Source: Acidimicrobiia bacterium
GTDB taxonomy: Bacteria > Actinomycetota > Acidimicrobiia > Acidimicrobiales > Poriferisodalaceae
Direction: 5' to 3'
Length of the DNA: 64,000 nucleotides
Assembly (NCBI GenBank): GCA_022820505.1
Contig: JAJEFK010000001.1
Location: forward strand, 41,830-105,829
Part shown: piece by piece, positions 54,969-62,616 of the stretch
Numbering within the stretch: position 1 is the first letter of the stretch
Layout: each line of letters starts with the position of its first letter
The notes under the pieces: model-generated
What the model was told of the DNA's origin: nothing
Database searches by the model: none
The model's input: only the letters and a program-made list of their open reading frames with translations
Program-made: the position numbers and the translations under genes

Positions 54969-56209
54969 TGGGCGAAGCCGAACAGCTTGCCGGCGACCTT
55001 GCGGATCTGGATCTCCTCTGAGCCCTCGGTGATCCGGTACCGGCGGTGGTGCCGGTAGATGTGCTCGAAGGGCATGTGGCGGCCGTAGCCGTTGCCGCCG
55101 CAGCTTTGCATCGCCCGGTCGGCGGCGTCGCAGCAGAACCGGTTGCCCCGGTAGTTGCACATGGCCACCTTGTCGGTGATCTCCATGTGGTCGACGCCCT
55201 CGTCCATCTCCCAGGCGGTCTTCCAGATGAGCGCCCGCACCATCTCGGCCTCGGTGTACAGCTCCGCCAGCGGGAACTGGATGGCCTGATTCTGCGCCAG
55301 GGGCTTGCCGAACGTGGTGCGGTTCTTCACATAGTCGACCGCCACATCGATGCAGTGCAGGCCGGCGCCGACCGATGACGCGGCCTGGCGGATGCGGTTC
55401 TCGTGCACGAAGAGCTGCGCCGTCTGCAGGCCCCGGCCCTCGGTGCCGAGGATGTCGTCGTTGCTCACCCGCACGTCGGTCAGCCGCACATGGGCGTGGT
55501 CGGTGGGCATGTTGAAAGTCCACATGAACTTCTCGACTGCGAAGCCGGGCGTGTCGACGGGCACGATGAAGCAGGTGATGCCGTGCCCCTCGCCGGGGTT
55601 CCCCGAGGTGCGGGCGAAGATGTAGTCGTGGGTGGCGTGGTGGAGCCCGGTGTTCCAGTACTTCTCGCCGTTGATCACCCACTCATCGCCGTCGCGTACG
55701 GCGGTGGTCTCCATCCAGGTGGCGTCGGAGCCGTGGAGCGGCTCGGTGAGGCCGAAGCCGATGCGGGCCTGGCCCTCCAGCATTTTGGGGATCCAATACT
55801 CCTGCTGGGCCGGTGAGCCGTAGCGCTCCATCATCAGCACGGTCGGGAAGTTGCCGATGATCGAGTTCTCGTTCTGCAGGTCGTTGTGCAGGCCTAGGCC
55901 GCGGCGGGCGAGGTGCTCGCGAATGATGGCCATGCCCAGGTTGGTGCCGTTGCTGCCGCCGAAGCGCTCGGGCAGGTGCCAGCGCAGGAAGCCCGCCTTG
56001 TCGGCCTCCTTGCGCATGCGGACCAGCAGTGCCTCCCATTCGGCATTGGGCAAGCCCTCGCGCTCCCAGTCGGTGCGCGAATCCTCCCGGCGGTGGTCGA
56101 AGAAGCGGATGTTGTCGTCTTCGTTCTCGATGGGCTTGATGACGTCGTCGATGAACGTGTCCAGGTCGTCGAGCAGCTGGGCGATGTCGCCGGGGATGGT
56201 GAAGTCCAT
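54953..56209 (-). CDS. Acyl-CoA dehydrogenase
   Basis: 418 residues. IGFGLTEPLHGSD is the FAD/substrate loop, NGEKYWNTG the central strand, and SCGGNGYGRHMPFEHIYR with RITEGSEEIQIR the C-terminal FAD and base region, as in long-chain FadE-type enzymes. ATG 56209 has TAGGTT 7 nt upstream, so the upstream TTG is not used. It oxidises acyl-CoA at alpha/beta carbons. It converges on the MaoC pair, which would act one step later. Confidence 0.9.
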   Translation of the reverse strand: MDFTIPGDIAQLLDDLDTFIDDVIKPIENEDDNIRFFDHRREDSRTDWEREGLPNAEWEALLVRMRKEADKAGFLRWHLPERFGGSNGTNLGMAIIREHLARRGLGLHNDLQNENSIIGNFPTVLMMERYGSPAQQEYWIPKMLEGQARIGFGLTEPLHGSDATWMETTAVRDGDEWVINGEKYWNTGLHHATHDYIFARTSGNPGEGHGITCFIVPVDTPGFAVEKFMWTFNMPTDHAHVRLTDVRVSNDDILGTEGRGLQTAQLFVHENRIRQAASSVGAGLHCIDVAVDYVKNRTTFGKPLAQNQAIQFPLAELYTEAEMVRALIWKTAWEMDEGVDHMEITDKVAMCNYRGNRFCCDAADRAMQSCGGNGYGRHMPFEHIYRHHRRYRITEGSEEIQIRKVAGKLFGFAQRAKS

Positions 56210-56216
56210 GCGCGGC

Positions 56217-56222
56217 AACCTA
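56217..56222 (-). promoter_or_regulatory. -10 element TAGGTT for leaderless acyl-CoA dehydrogenase
   Basis: Minus-strand TAGGTT ends 7 nt before ATG 56209 and supports that start. Confidence 0.5.
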
Positions 56223-56292
56223 CCCGGCTGCCTGCGGCCCCCGCCGAGGCGCCGGGGCCGGTGTGCGAGGATGGACCACGGAGGTCAGGGCG

Positions 56293-56904
56293 ATGACGAC
56301 TGCTGAGGCGATGTCCGTTCTGGTGTGGTCGGACTACCTGTGACCGTGGTGCCATCTGGCACGGGCCCGGGCGGTCCGCCTGGCTGAACGGCACAACCTC
56401 GACATCACCTGGCTGGCATACGAGATCCATCCCGAGGTGCCGCCCGAGGGCGTCGAGGTGCGTATGAGCTTCGAGCGAATCGCCGAGATGGCCGAGGCCG
56501 AAGGCATCACATTCGTGGTGCCCAAGCGCCTGCGCAACAGCGCCAAGGCGCACCAGGCTGCGCTGGCGGTCGAGCACGCCGACCCCGACGCCGCCGAGCG
56601 TTATCACGACCGGCTTTACGCCGCCTACTGGGAAGACGAGCTCGACGTCGCCGATCCTGAAGTGCTGGTCAGCCTGGCGGCAGACGTGGCCATCGACCCA
56701 GACGTGCTGCGACGAGTCGTCGCCAACGACGAGCTGCTGCCGGCGCTGCGGGCGTCGATGACCCGAGCGAACGAGTGGGGGATCAGCGCTACGCCGAGTT
56801 GGCTGTTCGACGGTCGCCTGGTGATTCCGGGCGCGCAGGACGACGACTTCATGGCGGACGTGATCACGCGGCTGCGCGAGCGGCCTGCACCGCCCACCGG
56901 CTGA
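56293..56904 (+). CDS. DsbA/FrnE-family oxidoreductase with Sec17 encoded by TGA (UPWC active site)
   Basis: 203 residues from ATG 56293. The frame reads VLVWSDYL-TGA-PWCHLARARAV where the family has SDxxCPWCyxG; TGA (56341-56343) replaces the first, nucleophilic cysteine, giving Sec-Pro-Trp-Cys. ISATPSWLFDGRLVIPGAQ provides the cis-proline loop and C-terminal strand of the thioredoxin-fold DsbA/HCCA-isomerase group. A TGA-blind call would begin near 56437 and lack the active site. GGAGG precedes the ATG, and SECIS-like hairpins follow the TGA. No signal peptide, so it is likely a cytoplasmic reductase or isomerase. Confidence 0.88.
56344..56383 (+). promoter_or_regulatory. SECIS-like stem-loops in the DsbA-like mRNA
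   Basis: Two hairpins follow the TGA: GTGCC-ATCT-GGCAC (56349-56362), and CCGGGCG (56367-56373) pairing with CGCCTGG (56377-56383) around GTC. The second presents a GGTC apex like the ArsC hairpin and lies about 30 nt after the TGA. Which is the functional SECIS cannot be told by eye. Confidence 0.55.
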
Positions 56905-56946
56905 GATCGCTACGACGGCCTTGGTGCCTGGCGGGGCGCCGCGCGG

Positions 56947-57390
56947 CTAGGCGCTATGCGCGCCGCCAGCATCCGGCGGCCGCACCACGGGCAAGCCGTG
57001 CCCGATCCAGCCTTCGATGCCGCCGTCCAGATCGGTGGCCCGTTCGAAGCCCAACCCCTGCAGCTGGGCCGCAGCAAGGCTCGAGCTGTACCCCTGGTTG
57101 CAGACGATGACCAGATGGTCGTCGAGATCCGCCGCAGTTCCTTCCGAGGCTCCCGAGTCCGGGTCGAGGCGCCACTCCAACACCAACTGCCCGATGTGCT
57201 CAGAACCCTCGATGACTCCGGTTCTCTCCCGATCATCTCGCGGCCGAATGTCGATGACACGCAGCTGCGGTCCTCCGTCGCCGCTCCTGGATCCCATCAG
57301 CGCAGCCAGCTCGGCAGGAGCGACACGCTCCAACCCCGAGCGCGCTTCGTCCAGCAGTTGGTTGATCGTCTTGCGCTGAGGCTTAGGCAA
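56947..57390 (-). CDS. Rhodanese-domain protein
   Basis: 147 residues. LRVIDIRPRDDRERTGVIEGSEHI is the rhodanese CDC25-like opening (key run DIRPRDDRE), VIVCNQGYSSSLAAAQL the active-site cysteine loop, and DLDGGIEGWIGHGLPVV the closing motif. It transfers sulfane sulfur or acts in redox handling. TTG 57390 is the start; GGGGAG lies nearby, and an in-frame TGA two codons upstream has no plausible protein before it. Confidence 0.85.
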   Translation of the reverse strand: MPKPQRKTINQLLDEARSGLERVAPAELAALMGSRSGDGGPQLRVIDIRPRDDRERTGVIEGSEHIGQLVLEWRLDPDSGASEGTAADLDDHLVIVCNQGYSSSLAAAQLQGLGFERATDLDGGIEGWIGHGLPVVRPPDAGGAHSA

Positions 57391-57487
57391 TGCTCAACGC
57401 TCCCCATGCCGTTCTGCCAGCGATCCTAAGACGCACTGGCGCGCCCCAAGGCGCGTCGGTCCGCCATCGGTGTGCAGCTGCCGATGA

Positions 57488-57898
57488 TCAGGCAGGGTTG
57501 TCGATGAACTCCACCCAATTGCCGTCGGGATCCTCCACCATGCCGACCACCACGCCGGGCCGCGCTTCGAGCCGTCGCCAGATGATGTTGGCCCCGGCGT
57601 CCTCGCAGGCCGTCATGACTTCCTCGAAGTTGCCGACGTTGAAGGTGAAGTAGCGCAGCCCGGTGGCGCCGGTGATGCCGCCAGTAGCGCCGGCCTGAAC
57701 GTCGGCGACAGGCACCACGAGCTTGAGCAGGCTCTTGTCTGCCCACAGGCGGTGCATCTGGGCGATGCCCACCTGCTCCATGTTGAGCGTCGCCTCGAAC
57801 TCCAGCCCGAGCACGTCGCGGTAGAACGCGAGCATCTCGTCGCCGTTGCTGGTGACGATGCCGAGGTCGAAGCCTTCCTTGGTCGGTTGCAGTGCCAC
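57488..57898 (-). CDS. VOC-family (glyoxalase/bleomycin resistance) protein
   Basis: 136 residues. EGFDLGIVTSNGDEMLAFYRDVLGLEFE and YFTFNVGNFEEVMTACEDAGANI are the paired VOC beta-alpha-beta-beta-beta modules, ending EDPDGNWVEFI with a metal-ligand Glu. Substrate unknown. GTG 57898 has AGGGG 5 nt upstream. Confidence 0.87.
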   Translation of the reverse strand: MALQPTKEGFDLGIVTSNGDEMLAFYRDVLGLEFEATLNMEQVGIAQMHRLWADKSLLKLVVPVADVQAGATGGITGATGLRYFTFNVGNFEEVMTACEDAGANIIWRRLEARPGVVVGMVEDPDGNWVEFIDNPA

Positions 57899-57978
57899 GT
57901 TGTCCCCTGTCTGTGTTTGGTCTGCGTTGCTTGTTCTGCGCTCGATCTGCGCCTTATCAGGTTGGTCGGCCGGTGTGC

Positions 57979-58794
57979 TCAGTCGTAGCTGGCGCCGAGG
58001 CCGGCGCGGGCGTCGGTCTGGATGCCGTAGGGCGGGATCGGGTAGCGCAGGCCGTTGCGCGCCAGCGCCTCCATGCCTTCAACAGCAACAACAAGGTCCT
58101 CGGGCGTCAGCGCGATCAGCAGCTCGTCTTCCATCACGCCGCCGTAGCGCCGCTCGGCGAAGCAGGGCAGCGACACGCTGGGCTCGCCGGTGCGCAGCGC
58201 CCGGCCCCACGAGTCGGCGCAGGCCGATTCGCCCACGCAGCCCCATTCCAGCTTCTTGTACTCCCGCCACTGCAGTCCGTTGATGAAGATGATCATCTGC
58301 GCCGGGGTGGCGTAGATCATGCAGACATCGGGCGGGTCCAGCCGCTTCGACGACAGCGGCGACACCACCATGGCCTCATAGGTGCCGTATGGCACGAAGT
58401 CCATGGCGTGCTGGTGTGCAGAGGCGTCTTCGAGAGTCTCGTACCAGACCCCGGCCATGCGGTCGCCCGACAGCCACTTGTCGTCCTGTGGATGCAGCCC
58501 GATGACGGCACCGCACTGGGCGCCGACCAGGTCGTCCATGGTGATGCCGACGGTCCAATTCAGCCGGCACGCCATCCCCACGATCTGGTCGGTGGTGTGG
58601 ATGGCCTTGGGGCGGCGCACCCGCGGCACTTCGTTCATCGCCTCGACCGTCTCGAAGAGCTTCATGCCGATCGGCGTCGTGCGGATGCGCAGCACAGCCT
58701 GCAGCCGCGCCAGCAGCTCGTCCCAGTCGATGGATGCCGTGCGCACGTGCGCTGCGGTTTCGGTGCTTGCGTCGGCGGTGTCGGTTTGAGTCAC
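57979..58794 (-). CDS. DUF169-family protein
   Basis: 271 residues. PIGMKLFETVEAM, CRLNWTVGITMDDLVGAQCGAVIGL (two runs, CRLNWT and GAQCGAVIGL), GTYEAMVVSPL and EWGCVGESACADSW with several conserved cysteines match the DUF169 family, whose function is unknown. It may bind a metal or redox cofactor through those cysteines. GTG 58794 follows GAAAGAGAGG. It diverges from the enoyl-CoA hydratase. Confidence 0.82.
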   Translation of the reverse strand: MTQTDTADASTETAAHVRTASIDWDELLARLQAVLRIRTTPIGMKLFETVEAMNEVPRVRRPKAIHTTDQIVGMACRLNWTVGITMDDLVGAQCGAVIGLHPQDDKWLSGDRMAGVWYETLEDASAHQHAMDFVPYGTYEAMVVSPLSSKRLDPPDVCMIYATPAQMIIFINGLQWREYKKLEWGCVGESACADSWGRALRTGEPSVSLPCFAERRYGGVMEDELLIALTPEDLVVAVEGMEALARNGLRYPIPPYGIQTDARAGLGASYD

Positions 58795-58940
58795 GGCTGC
58801 CTCTCTTTCCCGCTCTTGTTCCCCATGCCTATGTGATTGGGCTCACGGGCCGCTCGGGCCACGGCGTCGCCATTCGGCGCAGCCTCGTGTGCACGGCGGC
58901 CGTGGAGTTCCCGGAGTTTGCGGCTGCCGTGTTCGAACGG

Positions 58941-58969
58941 TCACGCTAGTTCGGCGACCACTAGCGTGA
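58941..58969. promoter_or_regulatory. Perfect inverted repeat, possible operator
   Basis: TCACGCTAG (58941-58949) and CTAGCGTGA (58961-58969) form a perfect 9-bp inverted repeat with an 11-nt spacer, in the 229-nt gap between divergent DUF169 and enoyl-CoA hydratase genes. There is no T-tract, so a regulator site is more likely than a terminator. Confidence 0.5.
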
Positions 58970-59023
58970 GCCGCCGAACGAGCAGAAACCGGGCGAACAG
59001 ACCGGGTGATCGGAGACGGGGCA

Positions 59024-59806
59024 ATGGCAGACGGACTGAGGGTCGAGCGGGACGGGCGCGTCGGGCTGGTGATCATGGATCGCCCGCCGCACAACTTCCT
59101 GAGCTACCGCCAGGTGCACGACATCGCCGACGCCATGGTGGAGCTGGAAGAGGACATGAGCATCGGCTGCGCGGTGCTGGCTGCCGAGGGTCGCTCGTTC
59201 TGTGCCGGCGCCGATCTGGGCGGCGAAGGCGTCGGCGGTGGTGCCGAAGAGAAGGTCGGCGGCAGCGCCACGCTGCAGCTGTACCAGGGGTCGGGCCGGC
59301 TCTTCGACGTGACGCTGCCCATCGTCGGGGCGATTCACGGCCCTGCCATCGGCGGCGGCCTGGGCCTGGCGATGGTGCCCGACATCCGCATCACCTGCCC
59401 CGAGGCCCGGTTCTGTGCCAACTTCGCGTCGCTCGGCATTCACCAGGGCTTCGGCATGAGCGTGACGATGCCGCTGCTGCTGGGACCGGAGCGCGCCGCG
59501 AAGGTGCTGCTCGGCGCCAAGCGGTACAAGGGTGATGAGGCGGTGGAGCTTGGGCTCGCTGACGAGTGCGTGCCTGCCGATCAGGTCCGCGATCGTGCCA
59601 TCGAGGTGGCGCGTGAGATCGCCACCAATGCGCCGTTGGCGGTGCGGGCCATCAAGGCCACGCTGCGGCTCGGTCTCGGCGACAAGGTTCGCGAGGTCAC
59701 CCAGCGCGAGGCAGCAGAGCAGTTGCGACTGTCGGGCACCGAAGACGCCCGCGAAGGCATGAAGGCCGTCAGCGAACGCCGCCCCGGCAATTTCGTCGGC
59801 CGCTGA
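59024..59806 (+). CDS. Enoyl-CoA hydratase/isomerase family protein
   Basis: 260 residues. MDRPPHNFLSYR, VLAAEGRSFCAGADLGG (oxyanion hole), and IHGPAIGGGLGLAMVPDIRI are the crotonase-fold signatures. The usual second catalytic Glu lies in a changed segment (NFASLGIHQGFGMSV), so isomerase or hydrolase activity is possible. ATG 59024 is preferred; GTG 59006 is an in-frame alternative. Confidence 0.87.
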   Translation: MADGLRVERDGRVGLVIMDRPPHNFLSYRQVHDIADAMVELEEDMSIGCAVLAAEGRSFCAGADLGGEGVGGGAEEKVGGSATLQLYQGSGRLFDVTLPIVGAIHGPAIGGGLGLAMVPDIRITCPEARFCANFASLGIHQGFGMSVTMPLLLGPERAAKVLLGAKRYKGDEAVELGLADECVPADQVRDRAIEVAREIATNAPLAVRAIKATLRLGLGDKVREVTQREAAEQLRLSGTEDAREGMKAVSERRPGNFVGR

Positions 59807-59919
59807 CAATTTCCTCCGGTAGTCGAGTAAACCACCAGTCGCATCGATCGGAACGCACTATGAGCCCAGACAAATGGTGTAGAGACTTCCGCAATTTAGC
59901 TATCGAGAACGTTTAGGCG

Positions 59920-60846
59920 ATGAGCACCGTTGAACAGAGAAGAGTCGGGGCGTATCTAGCTAGGCACTTTTCGGGTGGGTCCGGGCCTTCTCACGCCGAT
60001 CTATCCATCGCCCTAGGCATATGTGGCTATCAAGAAGATTCAGATATTCAAGGGAGCAGCAAACAGAATCGCGTTGTTGACGCATTTCAAAATGCGACTC
60101 GAGAGCAGGCCGTCTGTTTCGTTAGGGAACTACTAACAATGCTGCTCGCTGGAGTGGACTTCGACAATCTAGATGATTCTGACTACAGGAGTCTGATGGA
60201 CACCTTGAACTGGGCGGATCTTGAGTTGGCACAAGATGGCATCTTTCTGGAGCACCGTGTGATTGCCCGAGCGGCAGCCGAACCCAATATTTCTAGAGAT
60301 GACCTCGTCGCTCTGACTGACGGGGACACTGAACCACGGCCAACACATGCCGTTGGCGAAACTCAAGAGATGACCTGCAACGTATTCATTTCACATTCCA
60401 CGACAGATTCGAGTCTTGCACTCCAAGTTGCCCGATACGTCCGAACCAGTTGCAGTCTTCCTGAAGAGACGATTCTCTGCACCTCAGCCCCGAACTTTGG
60501 GCTGCCAGCTGGTGCAGGCTGGAGTGATGCCTTGCGAAACGCGCTCGTTGACTCGGCCTTGGTCGTCTTCCTACTGAGCGAAGATTTCTTAGAGAGCCGC
60601 TTCTGTGGCTACGAAATGGGCGCTGTCTGGATAGCCAAAGAGCCAAAGCAGATATTCCCCATTCGGCTGTCGGGAGTTCACGCCGATATACTCGGGTCTC
60701 TTGCGGGAACGTGGCAGGCGCCGGAGCTGTCGAGCATCGTCCTGCAACAGCTGGCAGAGCGAGTGACTGAGTTGCAAGGGAAGCCCGCTCCACGCGCTTC
60801 CCTTCTCTCGCAGCAGGTAGAGGAGTTCTTTCCCGGATTGGCTTGA
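59920..60846 (+). CDS. TIR-domain protein with novel helical N-terminus (putative defence NADase)
   Basis: 308 residues. Residues 152-285 are a TIR domain: CNVFISHSTTDSSLALQVARY (VFISHS at 155-160), NFGLPAGAGWSDALRNALVDSALVVFLLSEDF, and FCGYEMGAVW with candidate catalytic Glu232. Bacterial TIR proteins cleave NAD or make cyclic ADP-ribose signals in antiphage defence. Residues 1-135 are helical and of no family I recognise; they probably sense or recruit. The gene and its flanks are visibly more A/T-rich than the rest of the window, a sign of recent transfer. It stands alone. Confidence 0.82.
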   Translation: MSTVEQRRVGAYLARHFSGGSGPSHADLSIALGICGYQEDSDIQGSSKQNRVVDAFQNATREQAVCFVRELLTMLLAGVDFDNLDDSDYRSLMDTLNWADLELAQDGIFLEHRVIARAAAEPNISRDDLVALTDGDTEPRPTHAVGETQEMTCNVFISHSTTDSSLALQVARYVRTSCSLPEETILCTSAPNFGLPAGAGWSDALRNALVDSALVVFLLSEDFLESRFCGYEMGAVWIAKEPKQIFPIRLSGVHADILGSLAGTWQAPELSSIVLQQLAERVTELQGKPAPRASLLSQQVEEFFPGLA

Positions 60847-61295
60847 TTGGGCGCGCTGATGTTCAATTGATACGTCGGCTGCCGATCGTCCGAGATTCGG
60901 AGTTCTCACATGGATGAACCAAAGGAGGACTCGAAGCGTTGCTGGATCTTTGCTCATGACGTGTAGAGATATGACGGACCGTGCGCGTGAGTTCCTCGGG
61001 CGGATGCGGCTGCTCATATTCCAATATTGAGCTGACGGTTCACGCGCACGAGAAGGACTCTGCCAAACGATCTGTAACCATCAGTCGGGTGTTACGAGGC
61101 GAATGCTGCAGACGGTTCAGTCTCACCCAAAGTGTTGGACAAGCAGACCTCCGATTGATCCCTTGGGAGTCGTTGCCAGCAAGCCGAAGCATCACGCGTC
61201 CAATGTCACGAGTTCCATCAAGTGTCTAGCGAACTAGCGCGAAGATGCGGCCAGTGGTAAGTCGAACAACATCGCGCGATCGTTTGCTTTTGTGT
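60847..61295. other. AT-richer gap with no supportable gene
   Basis: About 450 nt between the TIR and HNH genes. The short open frames here have no recognisable features. Composition matches the TIR gene more than the flanks. Confidence 0.4.
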
Positions 61296-61312
61296 GCATA
61301 CGTGTGTATGCT
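61296..61312 (+). promoter_or_regulatory. Palindrome over the -10 (TATGCT) of the HNH gene
   Basis: GCATAC-GTGT-GTATGC (61296-61311) is a 6-bp inverted repeat that overlaps TATGCT (61307-61312), itself 6 nt before GTG 61319. A repressor bound here would block initiation. Confidence 0.45.
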
Positions 61313-61318
61313 TTCGGT

Positions 61319-62539
61319 GTGTCATTGGACGCTCTGATGGTCCGCCCTGATGCCGATGTTGGCGTGCTGTCCGCTTCGGTGGTCGGCGCCGGTGATGCAG
61401 CGTCGGGTGGGGAAGCGGGTGTCGGCGGGGCTGATCTCGTTTCGCTGAGTGCGTTGAAGCACAGCGAGCTGGTCGACGAGCTGGTGGATCTGGTGGCGGA
61501 GCGTGCCCGGCTGGAAGGCCGCTATGTGGCGGTACTCAGCGAGTTGGTGTCCCGAGACGGCGCGCAGTCGGCGGCGTGGCAGCTGCGTGAGTACACGCGG
61601 ATGAATGCCCCGCAGGCCCGTAGCGAGGCGCGGCTGGCCGAAGCCCTTGTCGAGCACAACTTCACCGACACCCTTGATGCGCTGTCCGCAGGCGACATCC
61701 AGATGTCTCACGCGAAGGTGATTGCACGCGAGTCCCCGAAGAAGCACCGTCGCAGCGAGGACGATTTTCTCGAACTCTGCCGGGCTTATCCGTCAGATGT
61801 GGTTGCCCGACACACATTGGCCTACGAGAGCTTGCAGGTGTACGCCGATCTCGAAGCCGAGGCCGCTGCCGACGATCGAACCCCGGTCGATGCTGAGCTT
61901 GCGCTGCAGCGCCAGGAGCGGCGCTGTTCGATGTTGCTCGGTGACGACGGCATGTGGCATTTGCGGGCCGATCTCGACTTCATCACCGGCCGTCAGATCA
62001 GCCTGCAGATCGCTGCTGCTGAGCGGGCGATTCGCCAGAGAGATGACGCCGATGAGATCAGCTTTCCGAATCGCAATGCGGATGCTGTGTGCGAGTTGAT
62101 CCTGGGTCGCCAAGATTCCCAGGCGAGCTTGGTGATCGTCGCCGATTACGACACCGTCTCCGGCCGACTCGACAATCCTCGGCTTGACGACGGCACCCCG
62201 CTGTCGGCGCGGCAACTTGCCGAGCTCGCAGCCGACGCCAAGGTGCTTCCAGCAGTATTCAAGAGCGATTGGTCCGAGCTGGCCTTGGGACGTGCCCGCA
62301 GCGCCAGCGATGCACAGCGCGTCGCACTGGCCATCCGCGACGGCGGCTGTATCACCTGCGCCACCCACTCAGAGCGCTGCCACGCCCACCACCTCCAGCA
62401 CTACGACAACGATGGACTCACCGAGATCCCGAACCTCGCCATGCTCTGCGAGCCCTGCCACCTCGACCACCATCAACGCCGCTGGCCCATCGACACACCG
62501 CCCAACGGCAAGCCACGACGCGCACCTCCCTTGGAATAG
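61319..62539 (+). CDS. DUF222 / HNH endonuclease (13E12-repeat-like) protein
   Basis: 406 residues. The N-terminal DUF222 region includes AAWQLREYTRMNAPQARSEARLAEAL. The C-terminal HNH domain reads GCITCATHSERCHAHHLQHYDNDGLTEIPNLAMLCEPCHLDHHQ (key residues CxxC at 349-352 area, HHLQH, CxxCH). Family members are abundant in actinobacteria and are often found near mobile elements. Start GTG 61319 is supported by the -10 at 6 nt. Confidence 0.88.
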   Translation: MSLDALMVRPDADVGVLSASVVGAGDAASGGEAGVGGADLVSLSALKHSELVDELVDLVAERARLEGRYVAVLSELVSRDGAQSAAWQLREYTRMNAPQARSEARLAEALVEHNFTDTLDALSAGDIQMSHAKVIARESPKKHRRSEDDFLELCRAYPSDVVARHTLAYESLQVYADLEAEAAADDRTPVDAELALQRQERRCSMLLGDDGMWHLRADLDFITGRQISLQIAAAERAIRQRDDADEISFPNRNADAVCELILGRQDSQASLVIVADYDTVSGRLDNPRLDDGTPLSARQLAELAADAKVLPAVFKSDWSELALGRARSASDAQRVALAIRDGGCITCATHSERCHAHHLQHYDNDGLTEIPNLAMLCEPCHLDHHQRRWPIDTPPNGKPRRAPPLE

Positions 62540-62604
62540 AAGACAGTCACGGTGGCGGCTGGAGTCTCGGTTCGACGCGAAGCCGAAGAAGTCTGAGGAC
62601 GAGG

Positions 62605-62610
62605 CATGAT
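62605..62610 (+). promoter_or_regulatory. -10-like element CATGAT for SDR gene
   Basis: CATGAT ends 6 nt before ATG 62617. Confidence 0.4.
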
Positions 62611-62616
62611 GAGTCC

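Noticed and set aside
57382..57390. In-frame TGA two codons before the rhodanese start as another Sec codon
   Set aside because: The upstream residues have no homology to rhodanese, no start codon fits, and the active-site Cys is already present downstream.
60981..61229. Small open frame in the gap after the TIR gene
   Set aside because: No motif, no SD or -10 element, and low-quality composition; could be chance.
61262..61285. Possible LexA/SOS box (TCGAAC...) upstream of the HNH gene
   Set aside because: Only one half-site matches; the second half (GTTCGA) is missing.
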